In this document: positions 1-9,100 of the stretch, one piece after another
Numbering within the stretch: position 1 is the first letter of the stretch
How the letters are laid out: each line of letters begins with the position of its first letter
Assembly: GCA_036821645.1 (NCBI GenBank)
Contig: DAISJD010000004.1
Location: forward strand, 11,403 to 75,402
Direction: 5' to 3'
Source: DAISJD01 sp036821645
Lineage (GTDB): Bacteria; Pseudomonadota; Alphaproteobacteria; ATCC43930; CGMCC-115725
Length of the DNA stretch: 64,000 nucleotides
Made by a program: the position numbers and the translations under genes
Notes under the pieces: model-generated
Database searches by the model: none
Told to the model about the DNA's origin: nothing
Seen by the model: only the letters and a program-made list of their open reading frames with translations

Positions 1-430
1 GGGTGGAAATCTCTACACTGGTGGGCGAGTAATCGTCGATCAGGTCTCGAGCGGATGGGATAGATCGCAGGATCTTGCCATCGGTTTCGAGAAATGTGGG
101 CTGAGAGACAAGGCTTTCCCCTGACGGGGCCGTCCGGTTGTTTCAGCCTGCAAACCTGTCCGAGATTGCTGGTATCGGCTTGGTTCTGCCGGGTTGGTCT
201 AAGGGGTGCCGAGTGCACCCTCCAGCATGAGATGGGAGTACCGAATCCGATGCCGTTTTTTTGCAGGACGCAAAATTGGCGGGCACGGCCGAGACTTCTG
301 GGACAGGCGAACTGGGGATAATGGGCATTTCCGCCCATTAGACCCTCGTGCAACAGCCCTTGGTGCGGGTTTTTCGTCGTTCTGATGAGAAGCCAAGAAC
401 GCCACAAGGGCATTAGGTCGGAGACGAGCA
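1..430 (+). promoter_or_regulatory. Upstream/leader region of rplJ
   Basis: No convincing gene is seen here; the tail of rplA, expected upstream, is not present. The last ~110 bases look like an mRNA leader: an 8-bp perfect hairpin (TAATGGGC 319-326 with GCCCATTA 333-340, loop ATTTCC), then a weaker possible pairing around ACCC/GGGT (342-370) running into a T-rich stretch. In E. coli the rplJL leader is the site of L10/L12 autoregulation; a similar role here is inference. A GGAG Shine-Dalgarno at 420-423 precedes rplJ. Confidence 0.4.
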
Positions 431-949
431 GTGGACCGGTCATCAAAAGAAGAACTGGTCAGCAGCCTGCATGAGGCCGTTTCGGCGACCTCCTGCCTGA
501 TCGTAGCGCACCATAACGGCCTTGATGCCGCTGAGGTGACGGCGTTACGGCGTCAGATGCGGGATGCTGGTGCTAGTTTTAAGGTGACGAAAAACCGGCT
601 CGCGCGTCTCGCCCTCGCAGGCACGAAGTTCGAGCATCTATCGCCCTTGTTCACAGGTCCGACGGCAATTGCCTATTCCAAGGATCCTGTGGCAGCGGCG
701 AAGGTAGCGGTCGAGTTCGCCAGCAAGAACGATAAGTTGAAAGTCATCGGGGGTGGCCTCGAAAAAGTTCAACTGACTCCGGACGGCGTCAAGGCACTCG
801 CGACCATGCCGTCGCTCGATGAGCTGCGTGGCAAGCTGATCGGCTTGCTGCAAGCCCCGGCGGGCAAGATTGTTGGTGTGCTGCAAGCACCCGGCGGTCA
901 GCTTGCTCGTGTGCTCAATGCCTATGCGACCAAGGGCGAAGCCGCCTGA
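431..949 (+). CDS. rplJ: 50S ribosomal protein L10 (uL10)
   Basis: L10 forms the base of the ribosomal stalk and carries the L7/L12 dimers that recruit translation GTPases. The 172-residue product has the usual length and the L10 N-terminal globular region (KEELVSSL..., VTKNRLARLAL near residues 52-62) followed by a helical L12-binding tail rich in LLQAPAG/VLQAPGG repeats. The GTG start is chosen because GGAG lies 7 bases upstream and the protein begins MDRSSKEELV, typical of alphaproteobacterial L10. It is followed 46 bases later by rplL, its stalk partner, in the same transcript. Confidence 0.97.
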   Translation: MDRSSKEELVSSLHEAVSATSCLIVAHHNGLDAAEVTALRRQMRDAGASFKVTKNRLARLALAGTKFEHLSPLFTGPTAIAYSKDPVAAAKVAVEFASKNDKLKVIGGGLEKVQLTPDGVKALATMPSLDELRGKLIGLLQAPAGKIVGVLQAPGGQLARVLNAYATKGEAA

Positions 950-995
950 GCGTCATTGTCAACCCAACGTGTTTTAAGTTTTCAGGAGTTTTATC

Positions 996-1370
996 ATGGC
1001 CGATCTCGCCAGGCTCGTAGATGAGCTTTCCAGTCTTTCTGTTATCGAAGCCGCTGAACTCTCAAAGCTGCTCGAAGAAAAGTGGGGCGTTTCCGCTGCA
1101 GCCCCTGTTGCTGTTGCTGCCGCGGCCCCTGCCGCTGCCGCTGCTCCGGTTGAAGAACAAACCGAATTTAACGTGATTCTCGTCGATGCTGGCGATAAGA
1201 AGATCAACGTTATTAAGGAAGTTCGTGCCATTACCAACCTCGGTCTGAAAGAAGCCAAGGATCTGGTTGAGGGCGCACCGAAGCCGGTCAAGGAAGGCGT
1301 TTCCAAGGAAGAAGCCGGCAAGATCAAGAAGCAGCTTGAAGAAGCCGGTGCAAAGGTTGAGGTTAAGTAA
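996..1370 (+). CDS. rplL: 50S ribosomal protein L7/L12 (bL12)
   Basis: The multi-copy stalk protein that contacts EF-Tu, EF-G and other factors. The 124-residue sequence shows the N-terminal dimerisation/L10-binding helices (about 1-32), an Ala/Pro-rich flexible hinge (about 36-54) and the conserved C-terminal domain with KINVIKEVRAITNLGLKEAKDLVE. An AGGAG site precedes the ATG. It sits between rplJ and rpoB as in most bacteria, with a 398-bp structured gap before rpoB. Confidence 0.98.
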   Translation: MADLARLVDELSSLSVIEAAELSKLLEEKWGVSAAAPVAVAAAAPAAAAAPVEEQTEFNVILVDAGDKKINVIKEVRAITNLGLKEAKDLVEGAPKPVKEGVSKEEAGKIKKQLEEAGAKVEVK

Positions 1371-1454
1371 TCTCGGGACGAGGATAATTTCAGATGGATG
1401 CTGCGCAGCGCTACGGCACTGTGTAGGATCTATTTCCTGATGACGAGCCTAAAG

Positions 1455-1498
1455 AGCCGGGGGCCGCACCTATGCGGCTTCCGGCTACGGTCGTTTTT
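1455..1498 (+). terminator. Attenuator-like hairpin in the rplL-rpoB gap
   Basis: AGCCGG (1455-1460) pairs with CCGGCT (1481-1486) and GCCGCA (1463-1468) with TGCGGC (1473-1478) around a CCTA loop, followed by TTTTT at 1494-1498. The layout resembles the partial terminator between rplL and rpoB of E. coli that lowers RNA polymerase subunit synthesis relative to ribosomal proteins. Function is inferred from position and shape. Confidence 0.55.
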
Positions 1499-1520
1499 CC
1501 CGATCTATGCGGTTTTCGCA

Positions 1521-1554
1521 TGGAATGATGCGCTAAAAAAGCCTCATCATTCCA
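1521..1554. other. 10-bp perfect hairpin in the rplL-rpoB gap
   Basis: TGGAATGATG (1521-1530) is perfectly complementary to CATCATTCCA (1545-1554) with a 14-base, A-rich loop. There is no following T run, so it is more likely an RNA processing or regulatory stem than a terminator. Confidence 0.45.
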
Positions 1555-1727
1555 CAAAAGCATGAAAGTTTTCGCGCTGTGCATAGCGTTTCGATGCATG
1601 GCCGATCAAAGAAGTGATCCTTGTCGGGCATTTTGGTGGCGATGCCACACGAAACCGATGCCGGGTAAGGAGAGGGGTGAAAGGGAACCGGGTTGTCCTG
1701 TTAGGGGGCAGCCGACGTCCAGACCAA

Positions 1728-1747
1728 CGCCGACTGCGCAGTCGGCG
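1728..1747. other. 20-bp perfect palindrome upstream of rpoB
   Basis: CGCCGACTGCGCAGTCGGCG reads identically on both strands and ends 21 bases before the rpoB ATG. It could be a dimeric-protein operator or an RNA hairpin close to the ribosome-binding site (GAGAGG at 1758-1763). Confidence 0.4.
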
Positions 1748-1768
1748 ATCAAATGACGAGAGGCATTC

Positions 1769-4700
1769 ATGGCTAAATCCTTCACCGGTCGCAAGCGCAT
1801 CCGCAAGAGCTTTGGGCGGATCCCCGAAGTCGCACCGATGCCAAATTTGATCGAAGTGCAGAAAAGCTCCTACGATCATTTCTTGCAGATGGGGGTAAGG
1901 CCAGAAGAGCGGCAAAGCGTCGGTATTCAGGAAGTCTTCAAATCGGTCTTTCCGATTAAGGATTTTTCCGACCGTGCTCAGCTTGAGTTCGTGCGCTATG
2001 AGCTTGAAATCCCGAAATACGATGTTGAGGAATGTCAACAGCGCGGGATTACGTTTGCAGCACCGCTCAAGGTCACATTGCGTCTTGTCGTCTGGGACGT
2101 GGATGAGGATACGGGTGCCCGTTCAATTCGCGATATTAAGGAACAAGACGTCTATATGGGCGATATGCCCTTAATGACGAAAAACGGTACGTTCATCATC
2201 AATGGTACCGAGCGCGTTATCGTCTCACAGATGCATCGCAGCCCCGGCGTTTTCTTTGATCACGATAAGGGCAAGACTCATTCGTCCGGCAAATATCTCT
2301 TTGCGGCCCGTGTCATTCCCTATCGGGGGTCTTGGCTCGATTTCGAATTCGATGCCAAAGATCATGTCTATGTGCGCATCGATCGGCGTCGGAAATTGCC
2401 GGCGACGACCCTGTTGATGGCGCTTTATGACGAGGCGACGCAAACCTATCTGGATGAATGTGCGGCGGCGGGCGTTACCCCCGATCGCGCCCATGTGACG
2501 GGAATGTCGAAAGAAGAAATTCTGCGTTTCTTCTATGACATCAATAATTTTGTACGCACCGCCAATGGCTGGTCGACGGCGTTTGATCCGTCCCGCTATA
2601 AGGGGGGTGGCAAGCTTGCCCATGATCTGCGCGATGCGCGCACGGGCGAGGTGCGGGCAGAGGCCGGGTCCAAAATGACTCCGAGACTTGCCCGCAAGAT
2701 CAAGGAAGAGGGGTTGGAAGAAGTTCTGGTTCCCGATGAGGAATTGGTTGGTCAATATTTGGCCCAGGACGTCATCAATCCCGTGACTGGTGAGGTTTAT
2801 GCCGAAGCGGGTGATGAACTCACCCAAGCCTTGCTGTTGCAATTGACCAATCTTGGTATCGAAGAATTGCCGGTTCTCTCGATTGATCATCTGAATGTTG
2901 GCGCTTACATGCGCAATAGTTTGATGATCGATAAGAACCAGACCCGTGAAGATGCGCTGATTGATATTTATCGTGTCATGCGTCCGGGTGAGCCGCCGAC
3001 TTTGGAAACGGCTGAGGCCTTGTTCAAGGGGTTGTTCTTCGATATCGAACGTTACGATCTCTCGTCCGTCGGTCGCGTGAAGATGAATTCGCGCCTGAAC
3101 CAAAAGACGGAAGATACCGTTCGCGTGCTGCGCAAAGAAGATATTCTGGCCATCCTGCGGGTTTTAGTCGATCTCAAGGATGGGCGTGGTGAAATCGACG
3201 ATATCGATCATCTGGGTAATCGGCGGGTGCGGTCTGTCGGCGAATTGATGGAAAATCAATATCGCGTCGGTCTTTTGCGGATGGAACGGGCTATTCGCGA
3301 GCGGATGAGTTCGGTCGAGATCGATACGGTTATGCCTCATGACCTGATCAATGCAAAACCGGCGGCGGCGGCGGTTCGAGAATTTTTCGGCTCCTCTCAG
3401 CTCAGCCAATTTATGGATCAAACCAATCCCCTCTCCGAAATTACGCACAAACGTCGTCTTTCGGCGCTTGGGCCTGGGGGATTGACGCGCGAACGAGCCG
3501 GCTTTGAAGTGCGCGACGTGCATCCGACCCATTATGGCCGGATCTGTCCGATTGAAACGCCGGAAGGTCCGAATATCGGTCTGATCAATTCATTGGCGAC
3601 CTATGCTCGGGTAAATCCTTACGGTTTCATCGAGAGTCCCTATCGCAAGGTGGTCGATGGTCGAGTGACGGACGAGGTGATTTACCTTTCGGCGATGGAA
3701 GAAGGACGTTACGCGATCGCCCAGGCCAATACGCCCGTCGATGCTGATAACCGTGTCATTGCCGATCTCACCAATTGTCGCAAGAACAGCGACTTCGTCA
3801 TGGCGCGGCCGCAAGATATCGATTTCATGGATGTTTCGCCGAAGCAGTTGGTTTCGGTCGCTGCCGCCCTCATTCCGTTTTTGGAAAACGACGACGCGAA
3901 CCGAGCCTTGATGGGTTCCAACATGCAACGTCAAGCCGTGCCCTTGGTGCGTGCCGAGGCGCCGTTGGTTGGAACCGGTATGGAAGAGACAGTTGCGCGC
4001 GATTCGGGCGTGACCATTATTGCAAAACGATCGGGCATCGTCGACCAGGTTGATGCAACCCGTATCGTGATCCGCGTCACCGAATCAGACGCAACAGAAG
4101 CTGGCGTCGATATTTACAATCTTTTGAAGTTCCAACGTTCAAACCAAAATACCTGCATTACCCAACGCCCCTTGGTGCGCGTGGGGGATCGGGTGGTTGC
4201 CGGCGATATCATCGGCGATGGTCCTTCGACTCAGTTGGGTGAGTTGGCCCTTGGTCGCAATGTGCTGGTCGCCTTCATGCCCTGGAACGGGTACAACTTT
4301 GAAGATTCGATCCTGATCTCGGAACGGATCGTGTCGGACGATGTGTTTACCTCGATCCATATCGAAGAATTCGAGGTGATGGCCCGCGATACCAAGCTCG
4401 GTCAGGAAGAAATCAGCCGCGATATCCCGAATGTGGGTGAAGAGGCGTTGAAGAATCTGGACGAGGCCGGGATCGTTTATATCGGTGCCGAGGTCAAGCC
4501 GGGTGATATTCTGGTCGGCAAGGTGACGCCAAAGGGCGAAAGCCCGATGACCCCGGAAGAAAAACTTCTCCGGGCTATTTTCGGCGAAAAGGCATCTGAC
4601 GTACGCGATACGTCATTGCGCTTGCCGCCGGGCGTTGCCGGAACCGTTGTCGAGGTGCGCGTCTTTTCACGCCGTGGCGTTGATAAAGACGAACGCGCCC

Positions 4701-5932
4701 TTGCGATTGAACGGTCGGAAATTGAACATTTGGCCAAAGATCGCGACGATGAGCGGACAATCATCGAGCGGAGCTTCTATGCGCGCTTGAAGGAACTTCT
4801 AACCGGTCAAGAGGTCGTATCGGGCCCGCGCGGGATGAAACCTGGTGTGGTCATCACCGACGAAGTTCTAGCGGATCATTCGCAAAGCCAATGGCGTCAG
4901 ATCGTCGTGCGCGACGATGCGGTCATGGTGGATGTCGAAGCTTTGAGACGTCAGATCGATAAATCGAACCAAGTTCTACAAGAGCGGTTCGAGAATAAGG
5001 TTGAAAAGCTGCAGCGCGGGGATGAATTGCCGCCGGGCGTGATGAAGATGGTCAAAGTCTTCGTTGCGGTGAAGCGTAAGTTGCAGCCAGGCGATAAGAT
5101 GGCGGGACGCCATGGGAATAAGGGCGTGATTTCTAAAATCATGCCGATTGAAGATATGCCTTATTTGCCCGATGGCACCCATGTGGATATCGTGCTGAAT
5201 CCACTGGGCGTGCCTTCGCGGATGAATGTCGGTCAGATTTTGGAAACGCATTTGGGCTGGGCTTCGGCTGGTTTGGGACGCCAGGTAACGGCCGTCCTTC
5301 AGCAGGTTCAGAAATCTGAAGATCTTCAGCCATTGCGCGATGTTCTCGCAGAAATCTACACAAGGCCGGACGATATTGGGGTCGTGAGTGCTATGGGACG
5401 CGAAGAGCTGCTCGAACTTGGGCATAATCTTCGGCCTGGCGTTCCGATGGCGACGCCGGTCTTCGACGGTGCGCGCGAAGAAGATATTTGCCGTATGCTG
5501 GCTCAGGCTGGGCTCGACCAATCGGGCCAAGTCACTTTGATCGACGGGCGTACGGGCGAACCGTTCGATCGTAAGGTCACGGTCGGCTATATTTATATGC
5601 TGAAGCTCCATCATCTCGTCGACGATAAGATCCATGCGCGGTCGATCGGCCCATACAGCCTGGTGACCCAACAACCCTTGGGCGGTAAGGCGCAGTTCGG
5701 CGGGCAACGGTTCGGGGAAATGGAAGTTTGGGCCCTTGAGGCCTATGGTGCTGCTTATACGTTGCAAGAAATGTTGACGGTGAAGTCCGACGACGTTTCG
5801 GGACGCACCAAGGTTTACGAGGCGATCGTGCGCGGTGACGATAATTTTGAGGCGGGTATTCCCGAATCATTCAATGTTCTCGTCAAAGAATTGCGCTCGC
5901 TTGGGCTCAATGTCGAATTGGACCAGCGCTAG
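1769..5932 (+). CDS. rpoB: DNA-directed RNA polymerase subunit beta
   Basis: Core RNA polymerase subunit forming one wall of the active-site cleft. The 1387-residue product is full length. The rifampicin-pocket segment FGSSQLSQFMDQTNPLSEIT starts near residue 540; the residues equivalent to E. coli D516, H526 and S531 are D550, H560 and S565, all of the sensitive type. The conserved GRHGNKG motif is at 1113-1119, and the C-terminal clamp contact region (GGKAQFGGQRFGEMEVWALE) is present. Start ATG 1769 has GAGAGG upstream. It is separated from rpoC by a 221-bp gap with two hairpins. Confidence 0.99.
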   Translation: MAKSFTGRKRIRKSFGRIPEVAPMPNLIEVQKSSYDHFLQMGVRPEERQSVGIQEVFKSVFPIKDFSDRAQLEFVRYELEIPKYDVEECQQRGITFAAPLKVTLRLVVWDVDEDTGARSIRDIKEQDVYMGDMPLMTKNGTFIINGTERVIVSQMHRSPGVFFDHDKGKTHSSGKYLFAARVIPYRGSWLDFEFDAKDHVYVRIDRRRKLPATTLLMALYDEATQTYLDECAAAGVTPDRAHVTGMSKEEILRFFYDINNFVRTANGWSTAFDPSRYKGGGKLAHDLRDARTGEVRAEAGSKMTPRLARKIKEEGLEEVLVPDEELVGQYLAQDVINPVTGEVYAEAGDELTQALLLQLTNLGIEELPVLSIDHLNVGAYMRNSLMIDKNQTREDALIDIYRVMRPGEPPTLETAEALFKGLFFDIERYDLSSVGRVKMNSRLNQKTEDTVRVLRKEDILAILRVLVDLKDGRGEIDDIDHLGNRRVRSVGELMENQYRVGLLRMERAIRERMSSVEIDTVMPHDLINAKPAAAAVREFFGSSQLSQFMDQTNPLSEITHKRRLSALGPGGLTRERAGFEVRDVHPTHYGRICPIETPEGPNIGLINSLATYARVNPYGFIESPYRKVVDGRVTDEVIYLSAMEEGRYAIAQANTPVDADNRVIADLTNCRKNSDFVMARPQDIDFMDVSPKQLVSVAAALIPFLENDDANRALMGSNMQRQAVPLVRAEAPLVGTGMEETVARDSGVTIIAKRSGIVDQVDATRIVIRVTESDATEAGVDIYNLLKFQRSNQNTCITQRPLVRVGDRVVAGDIIGDGPSTQLGELALGRNVLVAFMPWNGYNFEDSILISERIVSDDVFTSIHIEEFEVMARDTKLGQEEISRDIPNVGEEALKNLDEAGIVYIGAEVKPGDILVGKVTPKGESPMTPEEKLLRAIFGEKASDVRDTSLRLPPGVAGTVVEVRVFSRRGVDKDERALAIERSEIEHLAKDRDDERTIIERSFYARLKELLTGQEVVSGPRGMKPGVVITDEVLADHSQSQWRQIVVRDDAVMVDVEALRRQIDKSNQVLQERFENKVEKLQRGDELPPGVMKMVKVFVAVKRKLQPGDKMAGRHGNKGVISKIMPIEDMPYLPDGTHVDIVLNPLGVPSRMNVGQILETHLGWASAGLGRQVTAVLQQVQKSEDLQPLRDVLAEIYTRPDDIGVVSAMGREELLELGHNLRPGVPMATPVFDGAREEDICRMLAQAGLDQSGQVTLIDGRTGEPFDRKVTVGYIYMLKLHHLVDDKIHARSIGPYSLVTQQPLGGKAQFGGQRFGEMEVWALEAYGAAYTLQEMLTVKSDDVSGRTKVYEAIVRGDDNFEAGIPESFNVLVKELRSLGLNVELDQR

Positions 5933-5944
5933 TCGATCCGTGTA

Positions 5945-5974
5945 CCGGCTCCCCTTGCGGGGGGCTGGGTTTTA
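5945..5974 (+). terminator. Hairpin with short T tract after rpoB
   Basis: CCGGCTCCCC (5945-5954) pairs with GGGGGGCTGG (5959-5968), including two G-U pairs, around a TTGC tetraloop and is followed by GTTTTAT. As rpoC must be co-expressed with rpoB, this is likely a leaky intercistronic attenuator or RNA stability element. Confidence 0.5.
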
Positions 5975-5981
5975 TATTCGT

Positions 5982-6020
5982 TGATGCGGGGGTCGCCCAG
6001 TTGTGGTGAGACCCGCATCA
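5982..6020. other. Second hairpin in the rpoB-rpoC gap
   Basis: TGATGCGGG (5982-5990) is complementary to CCCGCATCA (6012-6020), a 9-bp perfect stem with a 21-base loop. Function unknown; it lies about 130 bases before the rpoC start. Confidence 0.4.
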
Positions 6021-6153
6021 GACGGCAGATGAATCAGTCGCATGGCTCATCCTGCTTACGGTCAGGCGTTTGGTGGTGCGGTCGGGAACCCAAGGTTGGT
6101 TTTTATCGCATTCCGGATAGCTTGTGGCACAGAGTCACCAGGAGAACCCGTTC

Positions 6154-9100
6154 ATGAACGAGTTGATGAACATCTTCGGCCAGGTCAGCGGCCCGCAAAG
6201 CTTCGACCAGATCCGTATTTCTATCGCGAGCCCGGAACGAATTCGTTCCTGGTCGTTTGGTGAGATCAAGAAGCCGGAGACGATCAACTACCGCACCTTC
6301 AAGCCAGAGCGGGACGGCCTGTTTTGTGCTCGGATCTTCGGGCCGATCAAGGATTACGAATGCCTGTGCGGTAAATATAAGCGGATGAAATATCGCGGCA
6401 TCATCTGCGAAAAATGCGGTGTTGAAGTCACCTTGTCGAAGGTGCGGCGCGACCGTATGGGCCATATCGAACTGGCCTCGCCGGTAGCCCATATCTGGTT
6501 TTTGAAGTCGCTGCCGAGCCGGATCGGTTTGTTGTTGGATATGACGTTGAAGGATCTGGAACGGGTCCTCTATTTCGAAAACTATGTCGTCACCGAACCC
6601 CATATGACCCCGTTGAAGCTGCACCAGCTTTTGACGGAAGAGGAATATATTCGGGCGCAAGACGAATATGGGGAAGAAAGCTTCGCGGCGAAAATCGGCG
6701 CCGAGGCGATGAAGGAAATGCTGAGCCAAATCAACCTTGAAGAAGAGGTTGAGCAGCTGCGCGTCGAATTGCGGGAGACGAGTTCAGAGGCGCGGCGCAA
6801 GAAATTGGTAAAGCGCCTCAAGCTGGTAGAAGCCTTTATCGAGTCGAATTCGCGACCGGAATGGATGATTTTAGATGTGGTCCCGGTGATCCCGCCGGAA
6901 TTGCGTCCGTTGGTGCCGTTGGACGGTGGCCGTTTTGCCACGTCGGATCTCAACGATCTCTATCGCCGTGTCATCAACCGGAACAACCGGCTAAAGCGCC
7001 TTATCGAATTGCGTGCCCCCGATATCATCGTGCGCAATGAAAAGCGTATGTTGCAGGAGGCGGTGGACGCCCTTTTCGATAATGGGCGGCGCGGTCGAGT
7101 GATTACAGGGGCCAATAAGCGCCCCCTGAAGTCGCTCTCGGATATGCTGAAGGGCAAGCAAGGTCGCTTCCGTCAGAACTTGCTCGGCAAGCGCGTCGAT
7201 TATTCCGGCCGTTCCGTGATCGTGGTTGGCCCAGAGTTGAAACTCCACCAATGCGGCCTGCCGAAAAAAATGGCCTTGGAGTTGTTCAAGCCCTTTATCT
7301 ATTCAAAGCTTGAACTTTACGGCTTGGCCTCAACCATCAAAGCAGCCAAACGGATGGTCGAAAAGGAACGTCCCGAAGTTTGGGATATTCTGGAAGAGGT
7401 GATCCGCGAACATCCGGTTCTCTTGAACCGAGCACCGACCTTGCATCGACTGGGCATCCAAGCGTTTGAGCCGACTTTGATTGAAGGCAAGGCAATTCAG
7501 TTACACCCGCTTGTCTGTACGGCCTTCAATGCGGATTTTGACGGCGACCAGATGGCCGTTCACGTACCCTTGTCGCTTGAAGCGCAGCTTGAAGCACGCG
7601 TTTTGATGATGTCGACCAACAATATTCTGTCGCCGGCCAACGGTAAACCGATTATCGTTCCGTCTCAGGATATCGTGCTCGGACTTTATTACATCACGCT
7701 CATGCGCCCTAACGAAAAGGGCGAGGGTATGGTGTTCCGCGACATGGCCGAAGTTCAGCAAGCGCTCGATTTCAAACAAGTCTCGCTGCATGCCAAGGTT
7801 CGGGCGCGGGTTCCTGTTGTGCGTGACGGTAAGCGCAGCATCCAAATCGTCGAAACGACCCCTGGTCGCGTTCTGATGACCGATATTTTGCCGAACTCCA
7901 ACAAGCTCGGCTTTGATCTCGTCAATAAGCTCTTGACCAAGAAGGAAATTACCAACGTTATTGATATGGTCTACCGCCATTGCGGACAGAAGGAAACAGT
8001 CATCTTCTGCGACCGTCTGATGGCGCTTGGCTTCTATCATGCGTTCAAAGCCGGGATTTCATTCGGCAAGGATGATCTGATCATACCGCCGGCCAAGGTC
8101 GATTTGGTCAATGGTGCGCAAGACAAGGTGAAAGAGTACGAACAACAATACCTCGATGGTCTGATCACCCAGGGTGAAAAATACAATAAAGTGGTTGACG
8201 TTTGGTCGAACTGCACGGAAAAAGTCGCTGAAGAGATGATGAAAGTCATCAAGCAGAATGTTCCGGGTAAGCCGATCAACTCGGTTTGGATGATGTCCGA
8301 TTCCGGTGCGCGTGGTTCTGCGGCGCAAATCAAGCAATTGGCCGGTATGCGTGGTCTGATGGCGAAGCCGTCGGGTGAAATCATCGAAACGCCGATCATT
8401 TCAAACTTTAAAGAAGGCTTGACCGTTCTCGAATATTTCAATTCGACCCATGGTGCACGCAAAGGCTTGGCCGATACGGCTTTGAAGACGGCCAATTCCG
8501 GTTACTTGACCCGGCGCTTGGTCGACGTGGCGCAGGATGCCATCATCATCGAGCATGATTGCGGCACGACCAAGGGTCTGCTGATGCAGGCAGTCGTTGA
8601 GGGTGGCGAGGTGATTGCCCCGCTTGCCGATCTCATTTTGGGACGCGTTGCTGCCATCGATATCCGCGACCCCCTGACCGGCACTGTCTTGGTCAAGGCG
8701 GGTGAATTGATCGTCGAAGAAACGGTTGATCGGATCGATAGAGCTGGTATCGATAGTGTTACGATCCGTTCCGCTCTCACGTGTGAGACCCGCATTGGTG
8801 TTTGTGCCCTCTGTTACGGGCGCGATCTTGCCCGTGGGACGTTAGTCAATATCGGCGAAGCCGTCGGCGTCATTGCCGCGCAATCGATCGGTGAGCCGGG
8901 CACGCAATTGACCATGCGTACATTCCATATCGGTGGTGCGGTGCAGCGTGGGGCAGAAGTTTCCTCCGTCGAAGCCGCCTTCGATGCGAAGGTCCGCATC
9001 AAAAATCGCAATGTCGTTGTGAACACGTCGGGAATTCCCGTTGTGATGGGGCGGAACTGCGAAGTAACGTTGTTGGATGAGGCTGGCCGTGAAAAGGCGC

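Noticed and set aside
6124..6153. N-terminal extension of rpoC from GTG 6124
   Set aside because: A good ribosome-binding site and the conserved N-terminus point to ATG 6154.
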